Assembly (NCBI GenBank): GCA_014058105.1
Contig: JACGCM010002024.1
Span: 62,001 to 126,000, forward strand
Direction of reading: 5' to 3'
Length of the DNA stretch: 64,000 nt
Source: Kingdonia uniflora
Lineage: Eukaryota; Streptophyta; Magnoliopsida; Ranunculales; Circaeasteraceae
Position 1 is the first letter of the stretch, and the number at the start of each line of letters is the position of its first letter. The notes beneath the pieces are model-generated. The model did not search any database. It saw only the letters and a list, made by a program, of their open reading frames with translations, and was not told the DNA's origin. A program made the translations under genes and the position numbers. Below, in pieces: positions 47,633 through 59,559 of this stretch.

Positions 47633-49745
47633 AATGAGTCTTGGGGTATTATAATCACACCGAGAAAAAAATCATTGGAAGATTTGGAAGAATATAACCT
47701 CTACCACACCGCTCGACGCAACAATCGCAAGGCGATACCGGAGAGAGTCATGTAAGATTCCAGACCCGCACACCCACCTCCACCCCTCCATATTTGTCTT
47801 GATAACATGAGGAGCGTGGTTGTGTTGCCGGAGGGTAAAACCCACATATCGAAGAAAGTTGCGACAATCTCGGTGAGAAAAAAAAATCAAAATTTCATAA
47901 ATTTTTTACCTTTAGCCATATATGTGTTTGATGAAATATCTTAAAGAAATGTGTTTGATGTTTAACAATGCAGGGGGATGCTCTTAACTTTCGTGGCGGG
48001 ATGCTTATGGTTGTGAAGACCTACGACAAGTTGCATAAAGAATAAAAGGTTTGGCTAAAGAATTCTCCATTCGGTAATTTTTTCAAATGTTGTATAGGAC
48101 AAATCGGAAGGTATTGGGCGCTCAGAAAAAATGATCAAACTTCAGTTCAAGGTCTCTCGGAGAGGTGGTGGCCGACCACCACACGTTCCACTTAGTAGAC
48201 ACGAAGATTGATTTTACCCTGTTAGACTTTTACGTGCTAACGGGGATACCTATCGGGGATTCTAGAAAGAGGCCATTGACGTTTAATTTTAATTATGAAA
48301 AGCGGACAATGTTCTGCCAATTTTTTTCCAACTTTAGGGGAAAATGATGTTCATTCGGGGGCTATAAAGATAAGTTGGAAAAAGTCGTTTATTGAGAAGA
48401 ATAAAGATGATCCCATGACACAATCTTTATCGACTCGGGCTTTCATATTTTTTGTAATGGCCGAACTCTTCTTCCCCAATAGTAAAAGTACGATTAGGTT
48501 GGGTTATTTGGCCGCGATTGCCGACCTAGATAGGTTGGATGATTATGATTGAGTCTCCACAATTTTGGGGGCTTTATACACGGCCCTTGACGCTTATTCT
48601 TTGGGCGTGAAGGGTTTGTGTGGTTTATGGAGTTTGCTTGAATATTGGTATTATGAATATTCTGCAAATCTCCACCCTATACTTCAAGATGAGGTAACCA
48701 ATGATGCACACCTCTATTTCCCTAGATTAACTCGATGGACAATGATGAATTTGATGGAGAAAGTTAATAGGGGGATGTACAACAACGTGAGTATTGCTAG
48801 GGTTCAAATTGAGTTACGAAGGTTAAACAATCTCATGTGTCCATGGGACTCATATTTAGAGATATAATAAGGTTTAGAGGGTTACGAGGACACGCCCCTA
48901 GCAGTTGTACGATGGTTTTCACAGAAAAGGGTACCTCTCCATGTTCCTAGCCTTCCGCATGCATGGTATTTGGGGGAGCGGTGTTCTCTTCAGGTATTTG
49001 GGATTGTACGTGTTCCAGCGGACCCTTTACTCGCTAATGATATGTTTGGGGATCATCGATTACTTGGGGATCGTTATCTTGACCAACTTAGAGGTCAGGG
49101 ATGGGTAGATGGTGAGCAGTTTCTCGTAGATCACATCAGTTATGATCTATACTGGGCTAGGGTTTCCATACCATATATTTTACCAGACTACTCACGGATG
49201 ATCAACGCTGATGTGATCGGTCCAAGAACGGTTAGAGGGCAAATTATTCCTTCGAGGTTTGTACATTCCATACCACAGGAGACACAGTTGACACAGGAGG
49301 ACATGGATACCAGTGTTGACCCCGCATGACGGCTTAGAGTTATTAATATTGATGGCACTGATAGGTTGCTTGATGTACCTCATCTTAGCGACGTCCCGGG
49401 GTACCATCTGCTGGTTTATATAATAATACAGAGGTAAATGGTTAATTTGATATTGCAACATTTTGATATCCTTTTATTTACATATATAAGTTTTTCTCAT
49501 TACACCTTTTTTTATTGCAGTACACGCAGTATCTGGATGAGTCTAGACGTATGTATGTCGGTGGCCAGCAGGTTGCATATGATTGGACGGCTTCAATGTA
49601 CGAGCATTATACTGGTATGATCACTGACAGAGACGACATGATCAGAGAGAGAGATGCCCAAATACAAGGGCTTTATGATCAAAATCAAGAGTTGGAACAA
49701 TCCATTGCAGAGTTCCAGGAACAGCTTCATCGGTACCATTTTTGA
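47633..49745 (+). pseudogene. Plant mobile domain (PMD) protein gene in Harbinger-2
   Basis: PMD proteins (relatives of MAIN/MAIL1) are plant proteins of transposon origin. The first ATG after the left TIR is 47633, but its reading is soon broken. After a likely intron ending at about 47972, the PMD blocks follow: SERWWPTT then THTFHL-like HHTFHLVDTKIDFTLLDFYVLTGI (48140-48250, one frameshift between them), RAFIFFVMAELFFPNS (48445-48485), LGYLAAIADLDRLDDYD (48505-48552), LGVKGLCGLWSLLEYWYYEY (48600-48660), then WYLGERCSLQVFGI and the YDLYWARVSIPYILPDY end (49140-49190). A 49430-49514 intron may join a coiled-coil C-terminus open at 49515-49745. Stops at about 48043, 48550 and 48865 and frameshifts make it a pseudogene. 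Confidence 0.75.
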
Positions 49746-49755
49746 TAATTTGTAA

Positions 49756-49908
49756 TGTTTTAATTTTGGATATGTCATTATGTTTTAATTTTGGATATGC
49801 CGCTATGTTTTAATTTTGGATATGCCGTTAGGTTTTAATTTTGGATATGACGCTATGTTTTAATTTTGGATTATGTCGTTATTTTTTAATGTTTGACTTA
49901 TGTCGTTA
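49756..49908 (+). repeat. 25-bp tandem repeat, about 6 copies
   Basis: Units of TGTTTTAATTTTGGATATGNC plus GNTA at 49756-49780, 49781-49805, 49806-49830, 49831-49855, 49856-49881, and a degenerate sixth to about 49908. It lies between the PMD gene and the nuclease promoter. Confidence 0.88.
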
Positions 49909-50088
49909 TGTATTCCGCCTTTATTTCCCTTAGGTCTTCCGCCTTGGTATTTTCCGCTTAATTCTCCCGCCTTTACTTCCCGCTCAAATCTCCCGCCTTT
50001 ATTTATCTTATATATATGTCACCAAGCACATTCATTTTTACACATTCAAACAACTATCTCCATCTTTATTTCCAAGTTCTCAAGCAAC
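49909..50088 (+). promoter_or_regulatory. Harbinger-2 nuclease promoter with repeated CCCGCC-type sites
   Basis: Between 49913 and 49999 there are six TTCCGC, TCCCGCC or TTCCCGC words about 15 to 20 bases apart. A TATATATATG box follows at about 50009-50018, and ATG is at 50089. TTTCCCGC is the binding word of E2F cell-cycle factors; here only the core is matched, so E2F control is a guess. Confidence 0.55.
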
Positions 50089-51385
50089 ATGTTCCCAACT
50101 AATAGTCCCCTCGCATATTATTTGGCTAGTTCCTCCGACGAAGATGATGAGTTATTGGAAGAGTACGCGTTGTGTCAAAGCTCTCATTTAAATTTGATGT
50201 TATCATATGAAGCTTTCAAATCCAGATTACTCGGAAAGGTCGGGGGATCAATGATGGGTCGGAAATACGTCAATTGCAAGCACAAAATCTTCAATCAAAT
50301 TTTGTTGGATGATTACTTCGCCGAAGTAAAACCGACTTACGATGCGCACTTTTTTCGGCGAAGATTTCGAATATCGCGTGATCTATTTCTACGCATTCTT
50401 CAAGGTATTTTCGAGTACGACTCTTATTTCGTATACAACCCTAATGCGTCAAACACACAAGGATTATACTTGCATATGGTACACCCAGTGGTTCGACGGA
50501 CGAGTATTGTCGGACGGCGGAAAGTACGGCCTTGGAAGCGTTGGATAAATTTTGTAAAGCGGTGATTCATTTATATCGAGATAAGTACTTGCGATCTCCT
50601 ACCCCGGCTGACATAGCAAGGTTGCTCAAAGAAAATGAGGTGAGGGGTTTCCCGGGAATGTTGGGTAGCATTGATTGTATGCATTGGAGTTGGAAGAATT
50701 GCCCTAAGGCGTACCAAGGGGCATTTAATGGGAAGAGTAAAAAAACTGACAATCATACTTGAAGCGGTGGCTTCGTATGATTTATGGATTTGGCATGCAT
50801 TCTCGGCATGCCGCGGTCGAACAACGACATCAATGTTGTTGAACGTAGCAAGTTGTTCAACAACCTAGCAATGGGAAATACCCCTCCCATAAATTATAAA
50901 GTTGAAGGTCACGACTACGATATTGGTTATTATCTTGCCGACGGTATTTACCCGAAGTGGAGAACATTTGTAAAGACAATTCCAATGCCAATCATGGCAA
51001 TGGAAAAAAAATTGTGGCTATGCAAGAAGGGGCTAAGAAGGATATGGAATGAGCTTATGGTGTTTTACAATCTCGTTTTGCAATTGTTCGGAATCCGACA
51101 TGGTTTTGGAAGCCCGAAACATTAAATTTGATTATGTACACGTGCATTATTTTGCATAATATGATTACCGACGATGAACGTGATTGGGCGACACGTGATT
51201 ACAAGTATGATAAAGCGAAGAACCCGTTCAAGCATCCACCGAAGATTTCTCGAGGTATTTCTACGGATAATGACTTTGATAAATATCTTGGGGAACATTT
51301 AAAGTACCGAAATGAAAACAAATATTTTGAACTCCAAGCCAATCTTGTGGAGCATTGTTGGAAATTTTCCGGACGTAATATTTGA
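50089..51385 (+). pseudogene. Harbinger-2 nuclease (DDE)
   Basis: From ATG 50089 a long N-terminal region is open, with the DYFAEVKPTYDAHFFRRRFRI block before the catalytic core. After a shift near 50480, ALDKFCKAVIHLYRDKYLRSPT leads to GFPGMLGSIDCMHW, with the first catalytic Asp (about 50675). After another shift come LEAVASYDLWIWHAF and SNNDINVVERS, with the second Asp (about 50825-50840). The Glu block (ERAYGVLQSRFAIVR) is in another frame near 51045-51090, and the C-terminus is open from 51128. At least four frameshifts; otherwise nearly complete. Confidence 0.88.
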
Positions 51386-51604
51386 GTTGTTATTTCAATT
51401 TCAATAATTTGAACTTGTAGTTTCTTTTCATGTCTACGTATATTATTTCATTTTCACTAATGTTCCAAACGTGATCTATTTCAAAATGATAAATGCCCAT
51501 TAGAATTTAAATTACATCATTTCAAAATTTCACTAAGTTATAATTCATTCCAAACTAAAAACATTGCAATGCATTTCAAAATGATCAATGCCCATTAGAA
51601 TTTA

Positions 51605-52670
51605 AACTACATCATTACCATCACTAGTATTTGAAGAACTCGCGGCGTTATGTTTTGGCATCATCTTTTTTATCACTTCATTCTTCAACATTTGCCAACA
51701 CATGGCGGTATCTCTATCCATTCCATACAAATTCTTTTCCATAATCTCCATGTCTTGAATTTCTTCTTCTCTTTCTTGCTTTTTCTGATATAGCTCGAGA
51801 TGTTCCGCCGCCATGGCCTTCTTTATTTCCCTTTCTTCTTGCCTTAGTTTGACATTATTTCTAACCATCTTCGTTATACCCTCATGGGCCTTAATCGCCT
51901 TTTCAAACTTCGTCAAAAAGTTATTTTGCTTTTTTTCCTTTTTTCCTCCTGTTGGCCTATTCATTAACCCCGGGTCCATCACTTCTTCGTCATCGTCAAC
52001 TAAGCTATCGAGGTCCGAACCCATTGAAACCCTTGGACTTACATTTGAAGACATTTTTTTGTGCCTTAGAGCCGGACTTAGAGCTGCCGCCAACTTGCAT
52101 TTCATGGACGCTTCTATGGACGATCTCCGGATTCCATCTTGGATGCTTTTTCATAATATGCCAAATATGTTTAAAACCAAACTTGTGTGGTTTTCGATTG
52201 TTCTCGGTTTTAAACGTTTTCTCAAACATAGTATCCGCACGGTCATACTACATACAAATGTCAAAAAATTCAACACTTAAACAAAATAAAGTAATGTACT
52301 AAATTTAAACAAACATGTCATATAAATTGAAACATACTTCGTGGGATTCATTTCCAATCCCGCTATGGTTCGCCTCGCGAACTTTGATAACGCAAGATAC
52401 AAAAAAAGTGGTTTGCCATTGGATTTTCCCCCAACGTTGTTTCAATGCGGCTCTTGTACGTGTTTTCATACCACTTGTTCCTTCATAGCCATTTGTTATT
52501 TTCCCCCAAAACTTAGATTCATCTTGTTGGTTACCGTTTTGAGCGTCTTGCGAATGTACTACCCAATATTTGGCAAGAGTTTGATCCTCAGAGTCGGTCC
52601 AAGAACTATTATCACTTTTCTTTTCATTGACATTGGGGTTGGGTGGCGCGGAAAAGGAATGCGGAGGCAT
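51605..52670 (-). pseudogene. Harbinger-2 Myb/SANT-like protein
   Basis: The minus-strand reading from ATG 52670 gives the SANT-like domain (SSWTDSEDQTLAKYWVVHSQD, then FWGKITNGYE and ALKQRWGKIQ). An intron at about 52320-52240 is likely, then MFEKTFKTENNRKPHKFGF and HIWHIMKKHPRWNP. The coiled-coil C-terminus (KFEKAIKAHEGITKM, then MAAEHLELYQKKQERE) runs to the stop at 51602. It converges tail to tail with the nuclease, 217 bases apart. One frameshift near 52090 joins the two open frames. The protein should bind the element ends. Confidence 0.82.
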
Positions 52671-53115
52671 GGAGTAGTTTAGTGATTCCGGAAGTTACGT
52701 TGATGGAACATATTGAAAGTATTAGGGAAATTCGTTATCCATTGAAGTTGATGGAGCTTAAGATGCTAGAGAGTTGATAGATTGAAATGGGTGAATTATT
52801 TTAAGAAAACTACCCTTTTTATTTGAAGAATTTGGGTGAAATCAAAAAACTAGCCGTTCCAGGGTGTAGGCGTTCTTCCGTTCAGCGCCTAGAGTTTGGA
52901 AAAAAAAATTTACGCGCGCTGAATGGCTCAGCGCTTAGACAGCTGTAATTAAAAGTTTTTGTGCGCTGAACGGTTCAGCGCCTAGGCGGTATGCAGATAC
53001 TCCTCACCAAGTTCAGGATTTGCATACTTTGGAGGGGTATGGGGGTGAGTATGCTAAACCCCATACTCCTGTTGGAAGGGGTTTTTGCAAGAGTATGCTA
53101 AAATCGTAACACCAT

Positions 53116-53136
53116 ACCACTCTGTTGGAGATTCTC
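53116..53136 (-). repeat. Harbinger-2 right terminal inverted repeat
   Basis: TCTGTTGGAGATTCTC, the inverse of the left end with one mismatch; TTA follows it. Confidence 0.88.
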
Positions 53137-53139
53137 TTA

Positions 53140-54599
53140 CTATATTTTTTCTTCTCTAAATCATCAAACGCAGTCATCAAACAATCCTTAATTTTCTTTC
53201 TTTCTCCCTCTTTGTCTCTAAAATCCTTTTAACTTTCTCAAAACACCGACTCTCACTCTCTCTCTAGAAACGCAGTAAACCCCACCCTCAATCTCATCTC
53301 CCACAAAAAATTTCAATCACTCTTTTCTACAATTTCTCTTACTCTCTCTGTCCCATGTACTCTGCTCTATAGATTCTAGATTATGGTTTTAGATTTGTTG
53401 TACTTTTTCTATCTCTCTGTTCACTGCTATGAGATTTGATTTTCGTTTGTTGAGAACCCAAAGTGTAATCTGTGGATCGAGGGAGAAGCCATGTTTCGCG
53501 TAGATGAATTCCACCATTGCTCTAAGCTCTGATTTGTATTCGATTCCCTCTGAGTTGGTCTCTCTAACACCGACTCCTTCCGTTCCTACCTTGCTTTTTC
53601 CTCTATAATATTGCTCGATTGGTGATCGATTGAGAGGGGGTACACGCTTGATTTATCTTCCCTTTACAATTGGGCTCCGATTTACAGTTGTTTGCTTTGA
53701 TTTATATTATAATTTACAGTTATCCGTGATCGATTGAAGTTCTCAAATTAATCGATGGTTTCAAACTAGGGTTTCTGATTGAATGTCTGTGATTGAAGTT
53801 ACTCCGTATTAGTACCGTGAAACAAGTGATCAGAAGCAACCACCTAACAAAATAGACTCAATCTCTCTATCAGAAGCTGGTGTCCGTTTTGGCTAAAGAG
53901 AAGCCTTCCCTCCTATAACAGTGTTAGCTGGTGAAGCTGGAACTTTTGATCTTGAATAGAAAGTCTGATGACCATCACCATCAGTGTCTGCAGCAGCCAC
54001 TTTTTGTGGTTCAGCTATTGATTTGCCTCCCAAATTACTGCTGATATTTAAGGCTTGGAGACTGTGATTGAGCTTGTGCCAGGGCTGTATTCTTTCCTAC
54101 ATTTGTTTATGGTTTCTATTTTTGATTTATTTTATTGAAACTACGAGTTAAAGTATAGATTTTGTGTCGTTTTGATATTTGATCAAGGGTTGTTATCGTC
54201 ATTTTCGTTGCCATACGGTTTCTTTTGTACAACTCTGTTCATATCCACCAAGTATTATAAAGATTGCTCTTGCTAATAACAAGTATGGTCAAACAACTAT
54301 TGTTCAAAAGCTCTACCTATATATTCCTCTTGTAGGAGCGACGGTATCTATTGCTCGATCTAGACAGTTGGGTAGCATTTCTGCTACATACTTGGTTCAC
54401 GAACACATACATACATGAGTACTATTTTTCTAGTTATTGAAGGAGATGGACGTGGTTGATTAAAGAAAAGAGACAAAGCCAGGAAGACTTCTAGTTGTTT
54501 AAATTTTTATGTATTTTTAGTATTGTAAGGATTAAGAAAATATTTGTGTAAAGATTAATGAGTGGCGCACAGTAAAGTAAGAAAATTGTACTCTGTTGC
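53140..54599. other. Leader of the Athila-like element, gene-like 5' part
   Basis: Bases 53150-53400 are CT-rich (CTCTCTCTCTAG, TTCTTTCTTTCTCCCTC), like plant gene leaders; after that, only short unrecognised ORFs (one of 79 codons at 54179-54418). The Athila leader is expected here, but I cannot match this part to one. Confidence 0.35.
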
Positions 54600-55387
54600 A
54601 GGTATAGCTTCGAAACCCCACTCAGGCCGGAAATCATTTCAACGCGTACTTCGCCAACGATCCTGAGTAGGCCTTCCCAACAGTTTCACCAAGGTAACCA
54701 AATGTGCCCTTAAAAAGGTTACTCTGTAGGTAATCATCTTTTTACCGTACCCTCCCTGTCGTGGTATATCGTTGTTCAACTATTGTTTGATTGATTAAAT
54801 GTTTAATTTTTACAACAACGCTTAGATAAGGGTAAACCAAAATGGGATTTCATCACCCATGCATGCCCACACATTAGGACCCCGGGAGTTCATCACCCAG
54901 TTTTTAATCTTTTCGGTATCGACAGTCCTGACCACATTAAAAGATTTTCAGATAAGAAGCCATAAAAAAGATAGTTAATCAAAAGGCTTCGTTCGGACCT
55001 GGAGCAACACGCTCAATAGGAAAGCCTAATAAGTGGCTACGTTTGCTGGAGGACGTATGTTCCCTGGCATAACTAGTGTGGATAGGTGACTCTAAGCGGT
55101 TCACCCCGCCTTCCAGTACAGGTGCATCAAGGTGACTAGGCAGCACGCGAGCTATCGCCAAAGCGAGTAAAAACAACTCAAGTGCAAACCAATATACTGT
55201 CAGGAGTAGGAGCATTGAACCCTGAGACCGGGTTCACAACTTGACTTAAAAAAGAGACCAGTAAAATGTTCTTAAGTGCTTGCATCATTCTTAAGTTTTT
55301 TTTTAGTGTATTCGCATCTATTGATTGTGTAGTATGTTTAATTAGGGTAACACACAAACTCAGACTAAAAACACTGCTAAAATAAAT
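54600..55387 (+). other. Athila leader before gag
   Basis: Non-coding sequence ahead of the gag start at 55388, with a GC-rich stretch (about 55000-55200). A minus-strand ORF of 102 codons (55178-55486) overlaps gag and has no known domain. Confidence 0.45.
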
Positions 55388-56650
55388 ATGAGTGGGACTG
55401 ATGGGAATAGTCCCGAACTTGTCGTTGCTAGGAACGGTCCCGAACCTGCTGCTGCGGAGAGAATCACTCTCTGCAATCAAATGCATCCTACAGTTGTGAG
55501 TAAACCTTCGTGTATTGTAATTCCTAGAAATGTAGGAAACTTTGAGTTAAAACTGGGATTCTTGTCTATACTTCCCAAATTTCATGGTAGTCCTACTGAA
55601 AACTCGTATAACCATCTTAGGGACTTTAGGGATCATATGCTTATATTGAACTTCGAACGTATTACATAGAATTATCTAAAATTATGTGTGTTCCCTTTTT
55701 CACTTATGGGAAACGCATGCGATTGGTTGTACACTCTTGAGGAGAATACTGTAAACGCATTTGAATAACTCGTTAAGGAGTTTTTGAAAAAGTATTTCCC
55801 TAACCACAGAACTGCTAAGATACGACAGAGTATCTATAGCTTCACGCAAATTCGAGGTGAGTCATTATATGACTACTTATAAAGGTTTAGGGATTTAGAG
55901 CAAGGATGCCCACATCACGGTATTCAATTGATTGATATAGTTCAAACTCTCTATGAAGGTCTAGATTATGACACTAGAGCTCGTGTTCAGTCTATGTGCA
56001 TGGGTACATTCAATGAGAAAACTGATACCGAAGCTTGGAAAATTTTAAACGATGTATCGGATAAGACCTACCAATGGCAAACGATGAGAGAAGAAAGACC
56101 TTATCACAGTACAAATGTGCACCAAGTGGACTTTAATTTAGAGTCTGCCACTCTTAGAACCATTCTTACTAAAATTGAGAACTTAGAGACCAGAAAAAGG
56201 GAGAAACACCCTACCATTTCTTCTGTTAACCATGTGACGATGCCACTTTGTATGGTTTGTGAGAGTTCAGACCATCTGGTCCAAGATTGCTTTGACGTGT
56301 TTAGTTTAAAAGAGGGTAGGAAATACCAAGCCAATGTCATGTATCAACGTCCCAATAGCAAACCTTTCAATGGTAGATGGAATAATAATTCTAACAACTT
56401 TAATTCTCGGGGAATTAGAAATTACCACCAATGAGGTTCTTTTGGCAGTGCCCCTTATCAACCGCACAACCAAGTAAACCATCACCAGTCTAGTTCCTTG
56501 TGGCAACAAAATTTGTCATACCAAGTTTCCCTTAATGTGCCTTATGTTCCTCTACACAATAGAAATCTGCCTACTCCAAATTCATCCTTAGAAGATACTC
56601 TTAAGGCATTTATGCAAGTAACCCAGTCGTCTATTACCAAACTTGAGGGC
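55388..56650 (+). pseudogene. Athila-like gag
   Basis: Gag packages the RNA. The reading starts at ATG 55388 (MSGTDGNSPE). The core block IPRNVGNFELKLGFLSILPKFHG and then YNHLRDFRDHM is typical of Athila gag. After stops at 55667, 55765 and 55878 the frame goes on with GESLYDYL, LEQGCPHHGIQ and a long open part (55928-56434). A CCHC knuckle (C-x2-C-x4-H-x4-C, about 56248-56292) and an Asn-rich end follow. Confidence 0.82.
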
Positions 56651-57059
56651 TAAATTTGTCAAATGGCAACAGAGATAAGCACGAGAGATAAAGGAACATT
56701 CCTAGCCAAATACATGTTAATCCTAAAGGGAATACTGAACATCCTAGATCTTCCAATCGTAATGGAGTCAACGTCATCATTTCTCTTAGGAGTGGTACGA
56801 AAGTGGATAATTTGGTAAAAATGCCTAAGGAACCCGATGAAGAAATTCAAAGTAAACCCATAGAAGAACCTGTTAGTGAGGAAGAAACCGCGATAATACA
56901 TGTTCAGCCGTTGGCTCCTTTTTCTTAGCGGTTCACTATGGCTAAGAAGGGCAACGTCTATGAGAAGATTTTAGAGATTTTTAAGCATTGTGTGATTAAC
57001 ATTCTTATTCTTATGGCCATAAGGCACATTCCTAATTACGCAAAATTTATAAAAGATTT
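56651..57059 (+). other. Gag-to-protease linker
   Basis: The same family of reading continues with stops (HIPNYAKFIKDF block near 57025-57055 is part of the Athila pre-protease region). No intact domain. Confidence 0.4.
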
Positions 57060-57779
57060 TTGCACCTTAAAGCGACTCATACATGTCCCGAAAAGGCTTT
57101 TTATGTTAACGAGAGTGATACATCTATTTTTTTAAAAGCACATGTTAGTTATGTCCTTTTGTGTAAATCTCTTCCTACGTACAAGGATCTGGGATGGCCT
57201 ACAATTTCATGTTCAATTGGGACCCGTAAGATAGGAAGAACTCTACTTACTTTAGCTACCGCCGTGAACCTCATTCATTACTCTGCCTATGAGCAATTGG
57301 ATATCAAAATGCTTAAGCCCACAAATAGGATCCTGCAGCTAGCGGACCGATCCATTAGGATTCCTAGGGGTGTAGTTGAAGATGTGTTGATCCAGATTGA
57401 GCAGTTTGTTTATCCAGTAGACTTTGTTGTATTAGATACTGAGCTAGTGGCAAACTCTGAGGATGAGATCCCTGTGATTCTTGGTCACCCCTTTTTGGCA
57501 ACAACTAATGTGGTAATCAACTGCCGAAATGGAATTATGAAGTTGACCTTCGGGAACATGACAGTAGAATTAAATATCTTTAATGCGTCGCATTCCCCTT
57601 TTAATTATAAACCACTCGAGTGTAATATGATCCAGAGTCTTGTGAGTAACACTTTTGAGAGGTCAAGTACCTCAGATCTTTTAGGGTCATTCTTGGCCTA
57701 CTTTGATGGAGATTGTGATGATGATTCATACATCCATGAGATGAAAACCTTATTGGATTCTGTTTTAGAAATTTCATAG
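57060..57779 (+). pseudogene. Athila-like aspartic protease region
   Basis: Open for 239 codons. The NLIHYSAYEQL stretch near 57270-57300 is the protease active-site region, but the preceding residues read TLATA where family members have DLGAS, so the catalytic Asp is gone. Further on are LQLADRSIRIPRGVVEDVLIQI and the EIPVILGHPFLATTNVVI end (57460-57520), with a clear ILG-PFL motif. Confidence 0.8.
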
Positions 57780-59400
57780 TTGGAAGATGAGCATGAAATC
57801 TTAGATGTTATAAGAAACTCATTCTGGAGGCTCAATTAATCTCCCAAAAAATCGAGCTTAAACCTCTTCCATCTAACCATAAGTATGTTTTTCTAGATCC
57901 AGACGAAACTATGCCCGTCATTATTGCCGCTGACCTAGAACCCCTTCAGGAAGAGAAGTTGATTCGTGTTCTTAATGGAAATACGAAAGCTATTGGCTGG
58001 AGTATATAGGATATTAAAAGAATTAGTCCCTCGATTTACATATATAAAATCAAATTGAAAGATAATGCCAAAAAGTTCAGGGAAGGACAACGGAGATTGA
58101 ACCCGACAATGACCGAAGTTGTTCGAAAAGATATTTTAAAACTCCATGATGTTGGGATCATCTATCCCATTTCTGATAGTTCGTGGATTAGCCCGATCCA
58201 TGTTATCCCGAAAAAGTCAGGAATCACCGTTGTAAAGAACGAGAATAATGACCTCGTACCCACTAGAACGACCATTGGATGAAGAGTTTGCATAGACTAT
58301 AGAATGCTTAATTCGGTCACTAGGAAAGACTACTTCCCCTTACCCTTCATTAACCAGATGCTCGAGCGACTCGCTGGGCACAAATTATATTGCTTCTTAG
58401 ATGGCTACTCTGGGTACAATCAAATGCCCATCGTACCCGAGGACCAAGAGAAAATGATTTTTATATGTCCTTTTGGTATATTCGCCTACCATCGCATGAC
58501 TTTGGGCTTATGCAATGCTCCTGCGACGTTTCAGTGTTGCATGTTAAGCATTTTTTTTGACATGTTAGAGTGATTCCCTGAAGTTTTCATGGACGATTTC
58601 TCATTATTTGACAACTCATTTGACCAGTGCCTTCATCATATTTCCCTAGTATTACTCAGATACCAAGAAAAAAACCTTATTTTAAATTGGGAGAAATATC
58701 ACTTTATGGTGAAAAGGGGGATAGTTCAGGGGCATATCATATCTGAAAAAAGAATATAAGTTGACTAGGCCAAAATAGATGTTATTTTTGACCTCCCCCC
58801 ACCACAAAATGTCAAGGGCGTCCGTTCCTTTCTAGGACATGCCAGTTTCTACCATCGTTTTATCCAAGATTTTAGTAAGATTGTTTGTCCTTTAAGTAGC
58901 CTTTTGGCTAAAGATATAGACTATGAGTTTGATGCACCTTGTCTTGTAACTTTTGATAAGCTTAAGACCCAGCTCACAACATCACCCATTATTAGACCAC
59001 CTGTCTGGAGTGAACCATTCGAGTTAATGTGTGATGCCTCTGATTACTCTGTAGACATTGTTTTGGGATAGTGGATTGATAAACGTCCCCATGTCATCCA
59101 CTACACTAGTAAAATATTAAATGATGCCCAATTGAATTACACGACCACCGAGAAAAAACTTATGATCATTGCTTATGCACTAGAAGAATTTAGATATTAT
59201 CTTATAGGATCTAAAGTGATTGTTTGCACGGATCATGTCGCGCTTTGATATCTTTTGTCAAAGAAAGATGTTAAGGCATGGCTAATCCGGTAGGTATTAC
59301 TTTTGCAGGAGTTTGACCTCGAGATTCGAGGCAAAAAGGTCAGACAATACGGTAGCCGACCATCTTTCCCGTATAGTGATTGAGTCTGCTGACGAGTCCT
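57780..59400 (+). pseudogene. Athila-like reverse transcriptase and RNase H
   Basis: RT begins in the open part at 58055-58282 (NPTMTEVVRKDILKLHDVGIIYPISDS). RVCIDYRMLNSVTRKDYFPLP (58285-58345) and YHRMTLGLCNAPATFQ (58490-58540) follow. The catalytic block VFMDDFSLF is at about 58588-58614, an Athila-type variant of YxDD. RNase H begins LMCDASDY (59028-59050), and the TTEKKLMIIAYALEEFRYYL block is near 59140-59200. Stops at about 58279, 58571, 58758, 59070 and 59248 break it. Confidence 0.87.
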
Positions 59401-59559
59401 TTTCGATTAGGGAATCCTTCCCAGATGAACAACTTATGGCTATGAATTTAGTTTCTGAGTTGCAGTGATTTACAAACATTGGCAATTATTTAGCCACATA
59501 CCATTCCCGCTCATTGGACTAAACCTGACAAAGATCGTTTCTTTAGTCAAGTGAAGTAC

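Larger units (their letters stand above)
47345..53136 (+). mobile_element. Harbinger-2: PIF/Harbinger element carrying a PMD gene
   Basis: TTA lies on both sides (47342-47344 and 53137-53139), the exact target duplication of PIF/Harbinger. The ends are GAGCATCTCCAACAGA and, inverted, GAGAATCTCCAACAGA. Subterminal repeats GTTCAGCGCC/GGCGCTnAAC occur at both ends (about 47445-47525 and 52870-52990). Gene order from the left: PMD-like gene (+), tandem repeat and promoter, nuclease (+), Myb/SANT protein (-). It lies in the leader of the Athila-like element. All three genes have frameshifts. Confidence 0.9.

Noticed and set aside
49756..49908. CRISPR-like array
   Set aside because: Units are directly adjacent with no spacers, and the genome is a plant; it is a simple tandem repeat.
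59297..59485. Minus-strand ORF within the Athila RNase H region
   Set aside because: Antisense shadow of the RNase H/integrase linker.
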